Below are positions 1-12,800 of a stretch of DNA of 64,000 nt, piece by piece; within the stretch, counting starts at the first letter, position 1; each line of letters opens with the position of its first letter. The DNA is from Anaerolentibacter hominis. Its GTDB lineage: Bacteria > Bacillota > Clostridia > Lachnospirales > Lachnospiraceae. The stretch covers positions 1 to 64,000 of the forward strand of contig NZ_JAWDIX010000003.1 in assembly GCF_032380675.1 (NCBI RefSeq), given 5' to 3'. Made by a program: the position numbers and the translations under genes. The notes beneath the pieces were generated by a model that saw nothing but the letters and a program-made list of their open reading frames with translations, was not told where the DNA came from and did no database searches.

Positions 1-318
1 CTTCTCCAGGTAAAATCCTTCCGGCCCGTCTATTATCTTTACTCCCGTCACGCTCAGTTTTACCGGCAGGGCGGAATCATTGATGATCTTTGCCTCGGAC
101 GGGCTGATCGCCTGGGTCTGCCCGTCCGTCACATCCACCGTCTTATTCGTATCCAGCACAAAGGGCACCTCTGCCGGCAGGGTCACGCTTAACAGCATCG
201 GCTCGATCGTTATCTCCAGGCTTGTCGTCCCCTCCGATGCTTTCGCTCCCGCCATACTCACAAACGCGGTCAGGATTCCCAGGCCAAACAGAGCCAGCTT
301 TTTCCCTCTTCTTCTCAT
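1..318 (-). CDS. Secreted pilin/TasA-like subunit, C-terminus beyond the left edge (partial)
   Basis: The start is the ATG at 316-318, which overlaps the stop of the upstream gene as ATGA, so the two are translationally coupled; a purine-rich AGGAGG/GGGG site precedes it. The visible 106 residues begin with a basic n-region (MRRRGKK), a hydrophobic core and a likely signal peptidase site near AGAKAS. The mature part opens with a beta-rich stretch (ITIEPMLLSVTLPAEVPF) and an AKIINDSALPVKL segment. I associate this pattern with the small exported subunits that accompany dedicated signal peptidases in clostridia (TasA/camelysin-like or WxL-like). That assignment is by pattern only. It is the last visible gene of a minus-strand operon that also encodes its own signal peptidase. 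The C-terminus lies outside the window, so any sorting signal cannot be judged. Confidence 0.75.
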   Translation of the reverse strand, partial: MRRRGKKLALFGLGILTAFVSMAGAKASEGTTSLEITIEPMLLSVTLPAEVPFVLDTNKTVDVTDGQTQAISPSEAKIINDSALPVKLSVTGVKIIDGPEGFYLEK

Positions 319-824
319 CTCTGTTCCCCTTCCTCCTTCTCTTCCAGTACCCTTAGGGTGATTCCCACCGTCAGTTTCCCTGCGTTTGTATTGTCTTCCT
401 CAAACAGGTCGATCTGCGCTGTGACCGGCCATTCTCCGGCCTTATACTTCTTCTTCAGCTTTACCTTTTCTACCTGCTCCCCAGGTTTCAGTATCCCTGT
501 GTTCCCTACCAGGTTTCCCTCTTCATCGTACAGGCTTACCCTTGCCTGATAGGCATTTCCCTCCGGATTTTCATACTCCAGGCTGCATTCCTTCTCTCCC
601 TCCCGGATCGTGGGGACCTGGTTTAAGATAATCCGGAAGTTTTCTTTTCCCCTGCTCTCTTCTTTTATGCTTCCCTTTACCGCATCCGTCTCTTTTCTCA
701 TGTCAAGACTGGCCTGCAGGCTTTTCGGAAGCTTTATTAAGCCCAGGAGGATTCCCGCTCCCAGTATCAGGAGCAGGCCTCCCAGGATTCCGGCGGCAAG
801 AAGGTGCTTCTTCGTTCTGCTCAA
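315..824 (-). CDS. Small membrane-anchored extracellular protein
   Basis: This 169-residue protein has one N-terminal hydrophobic helix (about residues 8-30, AAGILGGLLLILGAGILLG) followed by a hydrophilic, Lys/Glu-rich domain that looks beta-sandwich-like. The start appears to be TTG: it lies seven bases behind a GGGGG-type ribosome binding site, and the next Met falls after the membrane helix. It begins 13 bases after the giant protein gene ends and its stop overlaps the next start, so it belongs to the same operon. I recognise no named family. Its place between a giant surface protein and a pilin-like subunit suggests an anchor, cap or minor subunit, but that is inference. Confidence 0.7.
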   Translation of the reverse strand: MSRTKKHLLAAGILGGLLLILGAGILLGLIKLPKSLQASLDMRKETDAVKGSIKEESRGKENFRIILNQVPTIREGEKECSLEYENPEGNAYQARVSLYDEEGNLVGNTGILKPGEQVEKVKLKKKYKAGEWPVTAQIDLFEEDNTNAGKLTVGITLRVLEEKEEGEQR

Positions 825-836
825 CCTTCTTCCCCC

Positions 837-3800
837 TTACTCCGCCGGCGGGGTCTCTGTTCCCGCCGACGCATCTTTTACTGCCAGATTCCCCGGTACT
901 ATGTCGTATTCCGGTATCTTCGTCTCATACTTTAACTGATAGTTGAAGGTTCTCTGGGTTCCTGTATAGTAGGGGCTGTATTCCAGGAAGTACTTAAACT
1001 TCTGGATTCTTCCCGCTCCCAGGCCCAGTACCGGTTGCTCTGCTCCCTCTGCAGGATTATAATAGATCCCTTTCTCGACGCTTTCTCCCTCGTCCTCCTC
1101 CGTGTAGGCAAGGCCCAGCTTCACTCCCTGGGTAATCAGTTCCTCTCCCGGACGGATCGGTATGCTCGGATCGACTAGGCCAAGTGTGCCTTCTTCGCCC
1201 GGCACGCTCCCCGGTACTACAGACGCCAGCGTCACAGCCAGTGGATACGCCGTATCATTTTTTATCTCCCACTCGTCCGTATAGGACTTACTCCGGATAC
1301 CCGGCTGCAGGCTGATCTGCGTCGGGGTGGGTACGGTGATATCTAACTTTTTGCTCGTTATTCCCGGTATGGTCACGTTGATGGCCACCGACCGGTCATC
1401 CGGCACCTCCAGGATAATTCGGAAATACTGGTCTTCCGCACAGTTGTAGGCCGCTGCATTGTAGAGCTTGATGCCCGTCACACCGGTGATCGGCGTGGTA
1501 ACGGCCTGGGACAGGTCAACCTCTGTGCCTGAGGACGTCTCCAGGGCAAAGCCCAGCTTTGCGTTGGCGTTTACGGTACCGTAGGTGCTGTAGTTGGCGG
1601 TGATGGCGGCTGGATCGGCGAGGGCATAGGGCTCCCCATTTTTAAATTCCCCATCCGTTGACAGGATGCTGCTTTCCGTCATCTCTTTTCCTTCGGTATT
1701 GTTCAAAAGCACCTTACTCCAGACCGGCTCTTCTCCTGCGGCAGCAGAATCTACAATGGGCAGCGTTACATTGAATTCATCCATTGATTTCATTGAGAGT
1801 ATTACGTTCAAGTTAAATTCTTTCGTGATTCCTCCACAGGCTGCCGTTAATTTAACCCGACCTTTTTTTCCCTTAAATACCGATTCACCGGAGTCATTTA
1901 AGAACACAATCTCAGGGTCAGAACTGGACCAGCTGACCGGTACTCCTTCTGCTCCTGACAGAGGTACTGTAAATTCATTGGTGATTCCGTTTAACGCATC
2001 GTAGCGTCCATTTGTCCCTTCTTCCTTATAGGGCCATACCGTGACAGAGCTGAGTACGGCCTCCGGCCGATCGCCAAAGTATTTTGGTCTCGGATAAAAT
2101 CCTGGTTCAAGTATCCATTCGCTGCCACCGACACCTGGAAAGCCTGTACCGTCTGTCATCTGATCCGTTTTCATTCCCTTTACAAAAACTGAATTTTCAG
2201 CCAGATTTGATTTACCACACCAGCTGATGTTGCTGCCTGTTTTTAAGGAATCGTATGTACATGACGCGAAGTGCCTTTGCAGCATTTCTCCATTATTACT
2301 AAAGACTGGAGAAATACTGCCGACAAAACTGCCCCTTATTCCATTTTCAGAGGATACCTGACCGGTTAAAAAACAATTGCTAAAATAATATGTGTTAATA
2401 TCCCAATACCCAATGCTCCCTACAAAGCCGCCGGCAGTAGCTTCGACTGTGTCAATATTTCCAGATGCATAACTACTTCTTATGGTTCCTCCCGAATCAC
2501 TGACATATCCGATGAATCCACCTGCACTGCCCTTTGTGACCTTAAGATTACTCATTGCAAAACAACTGTCTATTTCCGAATAGGAACCCGATTTTCCTAT
2601 AAGACCGCCCGCAGTACCGTTGTAAACCTCAATGTTACACGCCGCGCTGCAATTTTTCATATTTGTTCTATTAAGCGAACCGACCAGACCGCCGTAAAAA
2701 TACCCTTCCCCAACTAAGGACGTAATCGTCCCTCTGGAGGAGCAGCCTTCCATCCGGACTCCCAGTTTATAGGAAGAGTTTGTCAAACCAATCAGACCGC
2801 CGACAGCTCCATATCCTTCCAGATGAACATCTGCAGAGGAATTGACGATAGCTATTTCATAATCTCCTCCGCTTACCTCGCCAATCAATCCCCCGGTACC
2901 TAGTTTTTCTCCTCGCCGGCTGGTAACAACTGATCCTGAAGCATGGCAGTTTTCTATCGAGATATTCTCATTTTTGCCCAGAAGTTTGTTGGCAAGCAGG
3001 CCCTTACTGAACTCGTCGTCCGAATGAATCGTTCCCTCCACTGTGATATCTTTAATGTTGCCCGATACCAGTTCAAAAAGAGGGTGTTTTAATCCGGTTA
3101 TTTTTTGATTATTTCCATCCAGAGTTCCTCGGAACCCCATCACATCCAGAGAACCTGCCGAACCACTCAGAGAAGAAAAATCGCATTTATTTTCCGGGAA
3201 TTCCAGCCGATAATTTCCACTTGTTGTAGAATAATCAGCTCCGTATCCAAGATAAGTTTCCCATTCTTCCAGGTTATGGATCACGGTAACCTCATCTGTT
3301 CCCAAAAATTTAAGATAAAAGACTTTTTCCAGATTATCGCCGATTGAGTATTTTATGCTGACCTCCTTCGCCGTTTTTGGTGATATTGTTCCCGCGTTCT
3401 GATCCCAGTTAACTCCGTCTTCCGGCGTTACCGTCCACGCGCCCGGCAGTAACGGATCATAATGCAGTTCGCTCCGGACATTCTGCCCTGAACTATCGGA
3501 TTTCAGAAATACAGGTACTGCGGATATCTCTGATAATTGTTTCAGATAATCATCCGTACTTTCAGCAAAAACAGTAAGCTGAGGATATAGATCAGCATCC
3601 TTTGACAAGGTCCAGCTGCTATTATCTGCAAAGCCCGGCAAGGTAACGGAACCGGTAAGATTTTCCGTTGCTATACTATTGCCTGATGAGTTCCCCGAAT
3701 AACCTACCCCGGCAAGTCTGCCATCAGAATAAAAGCTGCTTACAGCATTGCCAATGCCTGTAAAGCCTCCTACCTGTCCATTTTTTGGTACCAAAATCAT

Positions 3801-6800
3801 GCTGGCAGAATAACAATTGCTTCCTCCTGAACCAGACATAACTCCGGCAAAACCTCCTGCATACACGCCTCCGTAGGAACTCATAATTGTTGCAGACGCA
3901 TAACATTGATTAAACGTGGAGTTGCTGCCTGCATCGCCAACAAAACCGCCTACTCTTGCCCCTCCTACCATCTTTCCAACCGCAAAACAGTTTGTGAACG
4001 TACTGTTCGTTGTATTACCTGTGATACCGCCAACATAGCTATTTGCACTCGCTATGCCCCAGCCTGTTACATTAACCATAGCGGTACATTCGGATACCGT
4101 GCTTTGGTCTGACCAGCCAACTAAACCGCCAACAATATAATAATACTCTTTGCACTCTACCGCGCCCTTAACGTGGCAGTTCGTTACCGTCGTCCCGGCA
4201 ATTTTTCTTGTAAGCATTCCCGGACCCGACACCGCACCTTCCAGCTTAAGATTGGAAATACTTCCATTCACAATCTCACGATCTCCAAACAGAGGTATCT
4301 TTAGTCCGTAGATTCTCTGATTATTTCCATCCAGGCTGCCATAGAACGTAGAGAGTTCTGTCATCTTAAGCTGGCTGAAATCACAGGAACCATCTGGAAA
4401 CGCAAGCTTATAATTATGTGCCAGCGTCTGAGGTGTTGCCTGCGCTCCCAGGTAATTTTCCCAATCCTGAAGCGATGTTATCGTTGTCGTTTTGTTTTGA
4501 TGAAGTTGGAACGCAAATGGCTTTTTACTCTCTCCCTCTGTGTAATAAACAGAAACAACTTCAGCTCTCTTTTCCTTTTCCGGCTTTATCGCTGCTGTTC
4601 CGCTGCCGAATTCGAAGAACTCTTTTTCATCTGTCCACGTTCCGGTCAAACCCGAATCAAAAGTAAAGGGACCGCTGAAATCATTTCCTTTCATATCATT
4701 TGTAAGATACACAGCTATTGAAGATATGCGTGATGCTAATGCGTCTTTTGCATTGCCACTATTGTGAAATATCTCTAGTTCCGGGTAGGCGCCCGCCTGA
4801 TGGGTCCAGCCCTGATCGGCTGTAAATCCATCCAGCACACCGGTTGTCATTTCCTGTGTAGTTTTCCCATAGCCGGATGTATCCTCGGCATTTGCAGAGC
4901 CTACCGCCTGCGTCAACCCGGAGAGGGTACTGTCGAACGTACTGTTTTGTATAAAGGTACTCGTCGCCGCACTGTTTGATCTTCCAATCAGGCCCCCAGC
5001 CTGCCGATCCTCCGGCGGACATCCCAACTGCTCGGCAAGTCCTGCAAAGTAACAGTTCGTTAACGACAATTCTCCAACCGTTGAACCAATCAGACCCCCA
5101 CAGTCTCCTTCACCTGTTTTGAATAGACATAATACATAGCCTACGGCATAGCTATTCCTCATTTTAAGTCCCTTTGCATAGCCAACCAGGCCGCCCGTAC
5201 CACTCGTTCCCGAGGTCACGCAGCTACCATTGCTAAAACAATTTTCTATCTCAACATTTGTAGCAACGCCTACAATCCCCCCAGCATAAAAATCAGACTT
5301 AATTTCTGCTTCAGAATAACAGTTGCTAATTACAGTATCGGTACCGACACCGGCTATTCCGCCTGCATTCCGCCCCTGTTGTATCGTTCCTGAAAAGCTG
5401 CAGCCTGTGATCGTACCGCTATTTTTGATAGAACCAGCTATTCCGCCTGCGCTATATCCATCAATGATCCCTTCTGTCCGTGAGTCCCTGATAACACATG
5501 CTTCACCGGAACCGATAATTCCACCCGCAGTATAGTTTCTATCATTGGACAAGTTTACGCTGCTGCTGCAGTTCTCAATTGTTACATACTGCCCCGTTCC
5601 GATCATTCCGCCATGCAGTGCATAGCCCGAAATTACAACGTCCGTACTGCAGTTCTGAACCAAATGAAGTATGCCGTTCTGGCCTTCCATCGTTCCGACC
5701 AGACCGCCAATGTTGCCCATTCCCGAAGACGAAGTGGAGGTTGTGGTTGTCTTAAGTTCTCCTCTTCCATGACAATCTATGATTTCTGTTCTGGCGCCCT
5801 TTACTACTTTAGCTGCCAGTAGACCTAAATCGATCCTCTGAGCTGTCTCAATCGTCCCCTGCAGGGTTAAAGATGAGATAAATGCTCCCTTCATCTCCTT
5901 AAACAAAGGCTTGTCAAGGCCGGTTATGGTCTGATTATTACCATACAATTTACCGGTGAAGGGTTTGCCGCTTATACTTCCTGCGCTGTCCTGAAGATCA
6001 GAGAAATCACAGGTTCCATTCTCAAATTCCAGTTTATATATGTTGCTCAGATCATCTGGCGTCGCATTTTTGCCCAGATATGTTTCCCATTCAGCCAGGT
6101 TATGTATAGTCACGGCAGCGCTGTCCGTTCTGATATAAACAGAAAATCTTCTTTCGTATCCGTCCCGCTCACATAGAATAACTGCTTTTCCGCTCTTTAA
6201 AATGGATGCGGTACCATTTTGAAATGCTACAGCATCGTCCGGCTGTGAACTCCAGGAGCCATTAAAGCTGGAATAATTCTTAATTTCCCGCATGGCATTA
6301 ACCGTGTCATCTTCCGCCAGCTGCAAAGCCGCTACAGACACCCGGGAAGCATCCCGGATCTCCTTGCTCAAGTGATTCTTCATAAAATAAAGCTGAGGAT
6401 AGGTCCCGGTCTCCTGCGACCATATATTACTGTCATTAAATCCCGGCAGGGAACCTGCTGTCAGTTCCTCTGTTGTCCTGCCATATTCATAGAAATAATC
6501 ATAGGTAGGCTTTGCACCGGTCATCTGGCTGTCGTAGTAACTGTTTTCTATCCAGACAGCATTCTCCACACCAATCAGGCTGCCAATATAACTCTTCCCT
6601 GCTATCGTATCCGATGCATAGCAGTTCTTAAGTTCCAATGTATCTGCATATCCCACCAGGCCTCCAATAACATCTCCATCGTTAATAACTCCGCAGGCAT
6701 AGCTATTTGCAGCTTTTAATACATCGCTTTGCCCTGCAAGGCCTCCGGCATAATTGTTATATCGGCCGGATTCATCATGCTCCGCATAAATATTGGCAAA

Positions 6801-9800
6801 TGAAGAATCTATACACAATGTCTTGGAAAATCCAACCAGCCCTCCCAGATAATAGCCCTTTCCCTGTATTTCAATCGTTGCAGAACATTGATTCAAATAA
6901 ATCGCATCAGAGGATGCTTTTCCCACCAGTCCCCCTAAGTAGTAATTTTTATTTTCTTCCGTTCTGATCCGCCCCATAGCATGACAATTTTCCAGAAATG
7001 TATCATAAGCATCTCCGGCGTCCGCTGCCAACAGGCCATAGTTATTCCTTACCGGAACAACATCTCCCTCCACGATCAGGTTGCTGATTTTTGCGCCGCA
7101 CAAATCGGAAAACAAGGTTCTGCTTAAATTGAAGATCTTACTGTTATTTCCATCCAGCACACCCATAAAAGCGTTGAATTGCAAATAACTATTACTTTTT
7201 ACCGGAGACAGGCCTCCGAAGTCGGCTTCCCCTCCCGGAAAATCCAGAATGTAGACTCCCTTTAATGTCTCCCCGGTGGCATCTTTACCCAGATAGGTTT
7301 CCCAATCCGCAAGGCTGGTTATCCTGATCGGATCTCCAATGATATTGACTCCAAATTCTTTTTTATAACCATCTGATGAAATCTTGATGACCGCTTCCTG
7401 TTGCTGCCCGGCTGCTCCTGCACCAATTTTTATCTTGTTGCCCTGAACCTCCAGAATACCTCCAGGGCTAGTTTCAATGGTCCCCATATCCGTAAACCAG
7501 GTAATATCTGAGGTGACTGCAAAAGGACTTTCTGCCTCCGCCAAAATAATAGGAATGGCGGATACCGCAGACGCGGTACTCAGCCCAGTATCCGCATTTT
7601 GAGCAAAAAATTTCAGCTGCGGATAACGATTCTCCACCGATAGCCAGGCATCCAGATCTTTCAAGGGGACATTTGGCCCGAGACATTCTGTTGTTTTCAG
7701 TCCGACAACATAATTATCGATCTGGCTGGGTACAATATTGCTGGTATTCACCGGTACGGCATCCAGCATACCCGAAAGCTGCCTGTCAAAATAGCAATTG
7801 GAAAGAGCGCATCCCGTGCTCTTTAAATTTCCTATAAATGCACCTGTTTTAGACGTCTTTGTACTGGTAATCTGAACCGCACTAAAGCTATTTGAAATTG
7901 ATCCGCCCCAGAGACAGCCTGTAAATCCTCCGACAAACGGTTGTCCGTTATTCGTTATCCTGCCTGTTGCATAACAGTTATCTACTGTCGTATTTTTTAG
8001 AAATCCAGCAAAACCGCCCACATTCGTTTGCTTATGTTTCACCGTACCGGATGCAAAGCAGTTCGAAATATCCGTATAGGTCGCATAGCCGATCAAATTT
8101 CCAACATAAGCAGAAGCCGTTATATCGGTCATGGATGAACAGTTTTCGATCCGGTGCCTTACTGTTGCATTTCCTCTTATATCTCCAATCAAACCGCCGA
8201 TATACATATCTTCAGGCTGAAAAATTCTGCCGGAGCTATGGCAGTTTTCTATCAGGGTAGCAGCACTGCTGCCGATAGTTCCAGCCAGCAGTCCAGTATA
8301 ATAACCATCTTCCACTTCTATATCGCCTTCTACAACAATGTTCTTTATCACAGCTCCTTCCACTTTTTGTAATAAGGGTTTTTTCAGCCCGGTAATTTTC
8401 TGATTTCTGCCATCCAGGACGCCGGTAAAGGCATTTTTATAACCGGCACTCTGAGTCAAACCGGAAAAGTCGCAGCCGCCATCCGCAAAATCCAGATAAT
8501 ATTCTTTATCAAGGAACTTCGCGTCGGCCCCTTCACCCAGATAGTTCTCCCAGTCGTTCAAGCTGCGAATGGCAATGGCCGAAGAAAAAACATCCAGTTT
8601 GAATTGTTTTGTCTGATTGGCTCCAGGCATATGAGCTGTCAGAGTAAATCCGCCCCCGTTAAGAAACGACACCTCATGACCGCTGATTGTCATATTAATC
8701 GGATCACTGACAGTCCAGGTCAATGCGTTATCTCCTGCCGATTGTAAAAGTGATACACTGCTTTGAGTCACATTATTTAACGTATCATATTGTGTCTCAT
8801 CCTCAGGGTTCACGTATAGCACTAAAGGAACCGCCGCCAGTTTGCAGTCTGCATTTCCTGTTAGATTTGTAAGCTGCGGATACAGGCCTTCTGTCTGTGT
8901 CCATAGGCTGTTTCCATTGATACCGGTCAATGACGTTACTCCAATCAGATCTTTCGTCAATGCACCTGTTATACCGGAAATGTTTGCGTTTTCTCCGATT
9001 CCATTTTCAACTCCCGACATTTGCCTGTCATAATAGCAGTTTGTAAATGTTACTGACCTATATTTTCCGGCCAGTCCGCCGCATGCCGCAGCTCTTTTAA
9101 CGGCAGCTGTACATACTATATTGGAACAGCTCATTATGTCTACATAACCGCCAAGTCCGCCCGCATATTCTATTCCCTGTACATTGCCGGACACAAAGCA
9201 GTTCATAATCGTTTTGCCATACCAATATCCAGTAAATCCACCTGTATAAGTTTCTCCCTGCACACTGCTGTCTATGACAAGTTTATCTCCGGTTGAATTA
9301 AGTCCGTAACCGACCATTCCTCCTGTAAAATTCTTTCCAGAAACTATGCTTGCGCTGTAACATTCTTCAATTGTTGATTTCTCAGAATAGCCAATCAGCC
9401 CGCCGGTATAGTAAACACCCTGAACTTTTCCTAACGCCTCACAGCGAATAATTGAATCATTATTACTTTTGCCGATCAGCCCGCCGGTATAAGAAGCCGC
9501 GGAAACAGACAGAGGAGTCGTTACTTCAACATCAGTCTTACAGCCATCAAATACCGCCGTATCGCTGTAACCCACCATTCCCCCTGTATAAGATTCTTCC
9601 CGTGAATTATGTATACTGCCTGATACATGACAATTTTCAATTTGGCTCTTATTCGTACTCAGGACAATCTGGTTTGCCAATAAACCGGTCCGTTCTTTGC
9701 TGGTGTTTATGCTGCCTTTTATGTTCAGATTCTTAATGGCCGCGCCGGACAGAACATCGAACAGAGGAACGGTAAGATTATAGATCTGCTGTCCATTTCC

Positions 9801-12800
9801 ATCTAACACACCTGTAAAAGAACATTCCAGTTTCTCACCTGCACTGTCCAGTATCGTCGAAAAGTCAAAATCACCGGACACATCCAGCTGATAAGTTCCG
9901 CCAAGTGAAGCCTTGTTTGCACCTGCGCCCAGATAATAATTCCAATCTTCCGGATTTCGTATCACACGTGACTGACCGATACTTTCCAGAATGAAAGTCT
10001 TGGTATAGCCCCCTTGTGTATAATTTAATAATGTAGTGCCGTTATAATTTGGTGTTAATGTCCTGGCATCCGTGTTCAGCACCATAATATCTGACGGAAG
10101 CAGACTCCATCCGCTTATATCTCCATAAGACAGCCTTATAGATCCGGTCACACCAGTCGCATCCGCAGAACTGTCTTCAAAGAATATAGCAGTGGCGGAA
10201 AGCTGAGAAAGCGCAGCCGTGGCGCTGTTATTGTGAAACACATTCAATTCTGGATAATAACCGGCTGTTCTCGTCCATACCTCAGAGTTAGTTGTTATCC
10301 CCGGTATCGCAGCTGTCCCTGTCATCTCTGTTGTTGTCAGAGGGGTAATACCTATAATATCAGCGTAGAGGCCACTTGATTTTGCGTCATAATAACAGTT
10401 TTGCAGCGTATAGTTAGAAACACCAGCTGCGAATCCTGCATAAGAGTTTTCACTCTTTGCCCTTCCGCTGGCATAACAATTTTCTATCGCAGCAGTAGAA
10501 TTGGTAGATCCTGCAAAGCCACCGGCACGCATACCTTCCACAGGGCCCGCTGCATAACAGTTAGAAATCTTACCGCTTTCAGCGTAACCAATAAATCCCC
10601 CTGCTCTATCATCTATACACTTTACCGGTCCGATTGAAAAGCACTGATCTATCGTGCTGCTGACTCCCATTCCAATCAGGCCTGCAGCATAATGACTTCC
10701 TACAACATTTCCTGTCGCAAAACAGGTATTCATTAATATATAGTCTGCCCTTCCAATCAATCCACCGGCCGCATACGATGCCGTACGGCCTTTGTTTACA
10801 TCCGCAGTTGAAGAACAGTCGGTAATTTCTGTAATCCGTTCCGAATTTCCTGTCACTTTGCCAATCAACCCGCCGATATAGGTACCTCCATAAATACTGC
10901 CGGAGGTATGACAGTTGGCAATATGAGAAGCCTTCTCTCCCTTTATCTCACAGACTAACATCCCCTGAGGTTCTGCCTTTTTCGTCTCAATATTTCCCTG
11001 TACGGTCAGGTTTTGAATCGTTACACCTTCCGCAATGCCAAACAGAGGAACATTAAGATTTACGATAGTCTGACCATTTCCGTCCAAAGTACCCTTAAAA
11101 GACATGAAGGTATTCCCGGTACTTGCAGATAAATCAGAAAAATCGTAGACCTCTCCCTTCCGGTCTGCCAAACGGTAGTTTGCTGTCATCGATTCCGGCG
11201 TTGCATCCCGGCCAAGGTTTTGTTCCCATGCTTCAAGAGAATCGATGACTATCACTTTTCCCTCGCCTGCACTTAAGACAAAGGACTTTGCGTATGCGCC
11301 GCTTTGGCAGATTAAGGTCAGATTTCCGCCGCTCAGCTCATTTAGTTCAACGCTGCCCCCATTAATGTTGAGAACCCCCTTGGGGGTTACAGACCAAGTC
11401 CCCGCATCCGGATCTATCGTAAAGTTCTGGCTTAGCTGCTCATAAGTATCGCCTTCCCCCAGCAAGATAGCTGTAGATGCCAGTCGTGCCGCTGAAACGT
11501 CTGGAATTGTTAGAATTGGATACTTCATGGTCTCAAACGTCCAGTCACCGGATTCCCCTATTCCTGGCAGCGATTTTGCTGCATCGCCCGTTAGTTCCGC
11601 TGTTTTCTTCCCAATAATTCCTGTAAATTCACCTGCATCGGCCTCGTTTCCTACCTTAACGGTACCCGCCGCCTGCGTATCATAGTAACAGTTCTGATAG
11701 CAAGAGGAATCTCCATCGCTTTCGAATGTGGCCTGCCCGGTTATAGCCCCCGTATTCGTAACTCCATTCACTCTCCCGGCAGACAAACAGTTCAATATAT
11801 TATTATAGCGTTTACTTCTAATATGGGTCCGACCGCTTATTCCTCCAACGGAATCAACCCCATCCACGGTTCCCCCAAAGTAACAGTTACTCATACTGGC
11901 AATTTTCAGATTCCCGATTAAACCGCCTACATTTGTATTCCCGCGTACCACTGCCATAGAAAGACATTTCTCGACTTTCCCATCCAGGGTATTTACATTT
12001 CCTAACAGATTGCCTGCAATTCCTCCAACGTTATCCGTTCCTTTAATATTTCCTGCTATGTAGCAATTCTTAATCACTATTCTGGGACCGCTATAGTTGT
12101 AAGATCCAGAACTGACAGATCCAACCAGACCTCCGACACCAGAACTCCCCTCTATATCCACAGCGGAAGAACAGTCTATTAACTGAACCCTGCCGGATAC
12201 GGAACCTACCAATCCTCCCGTACTTGAACTTGTTGAGTTTTCTCCATTCGTCACACTTCCTTTTGCGTGACAGTTCTTAATTAGGTTTGTACGGTTTGAC
12301 GTGCTTGCAGCTTCTGTCAGGCTTGCAGCAAGTAATGCGGTGCTGGTATACTTTCCTTCTATCTTTCCTTCTATTGTCAGGTCATAGACCTCCATCAGAC
12401 GTCCCTTCTGAAACAGAGGTTTATTTAATCCTGTAATCGTCTGGTTATTTCCATATAACGTGCCGGTAAAATAACTATCCAAAGAAGCCGCACTGACCTT
12501 TAAGGCGCTAAAATCACATGTTCCATCCGCAAATTCCAGTTTATATGCCTTAGCTAAGTCAGCTTCTGTTGCTTCATTGCCTAAATATTTCTCCCAGTCC
12601 TCCAGAGAAGTTATCAGGATAGGAGTTAAGGTTTTCATCTTATAGAATTTGGTATATCCCTGCCAATTATATGTCAGCGTTACCGTGCCCATCGCCCCAT
12701 CTGTTTTAACAGCAAATCCGTCGGGAGTTTTGTCAAATTTGGCAGATGGATCAATGGACCAGCTGCCCGGTGCATTTTTGTCTATTTTTATTTCTTTTGA

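Noticed and set aside
837..2280. LPXTG or other sortase signal at the end of the giant protein
   Set aside because: The last residues (SAGTETPPAE) contain no sorting motif, hydrophobic stretch or basic tail.
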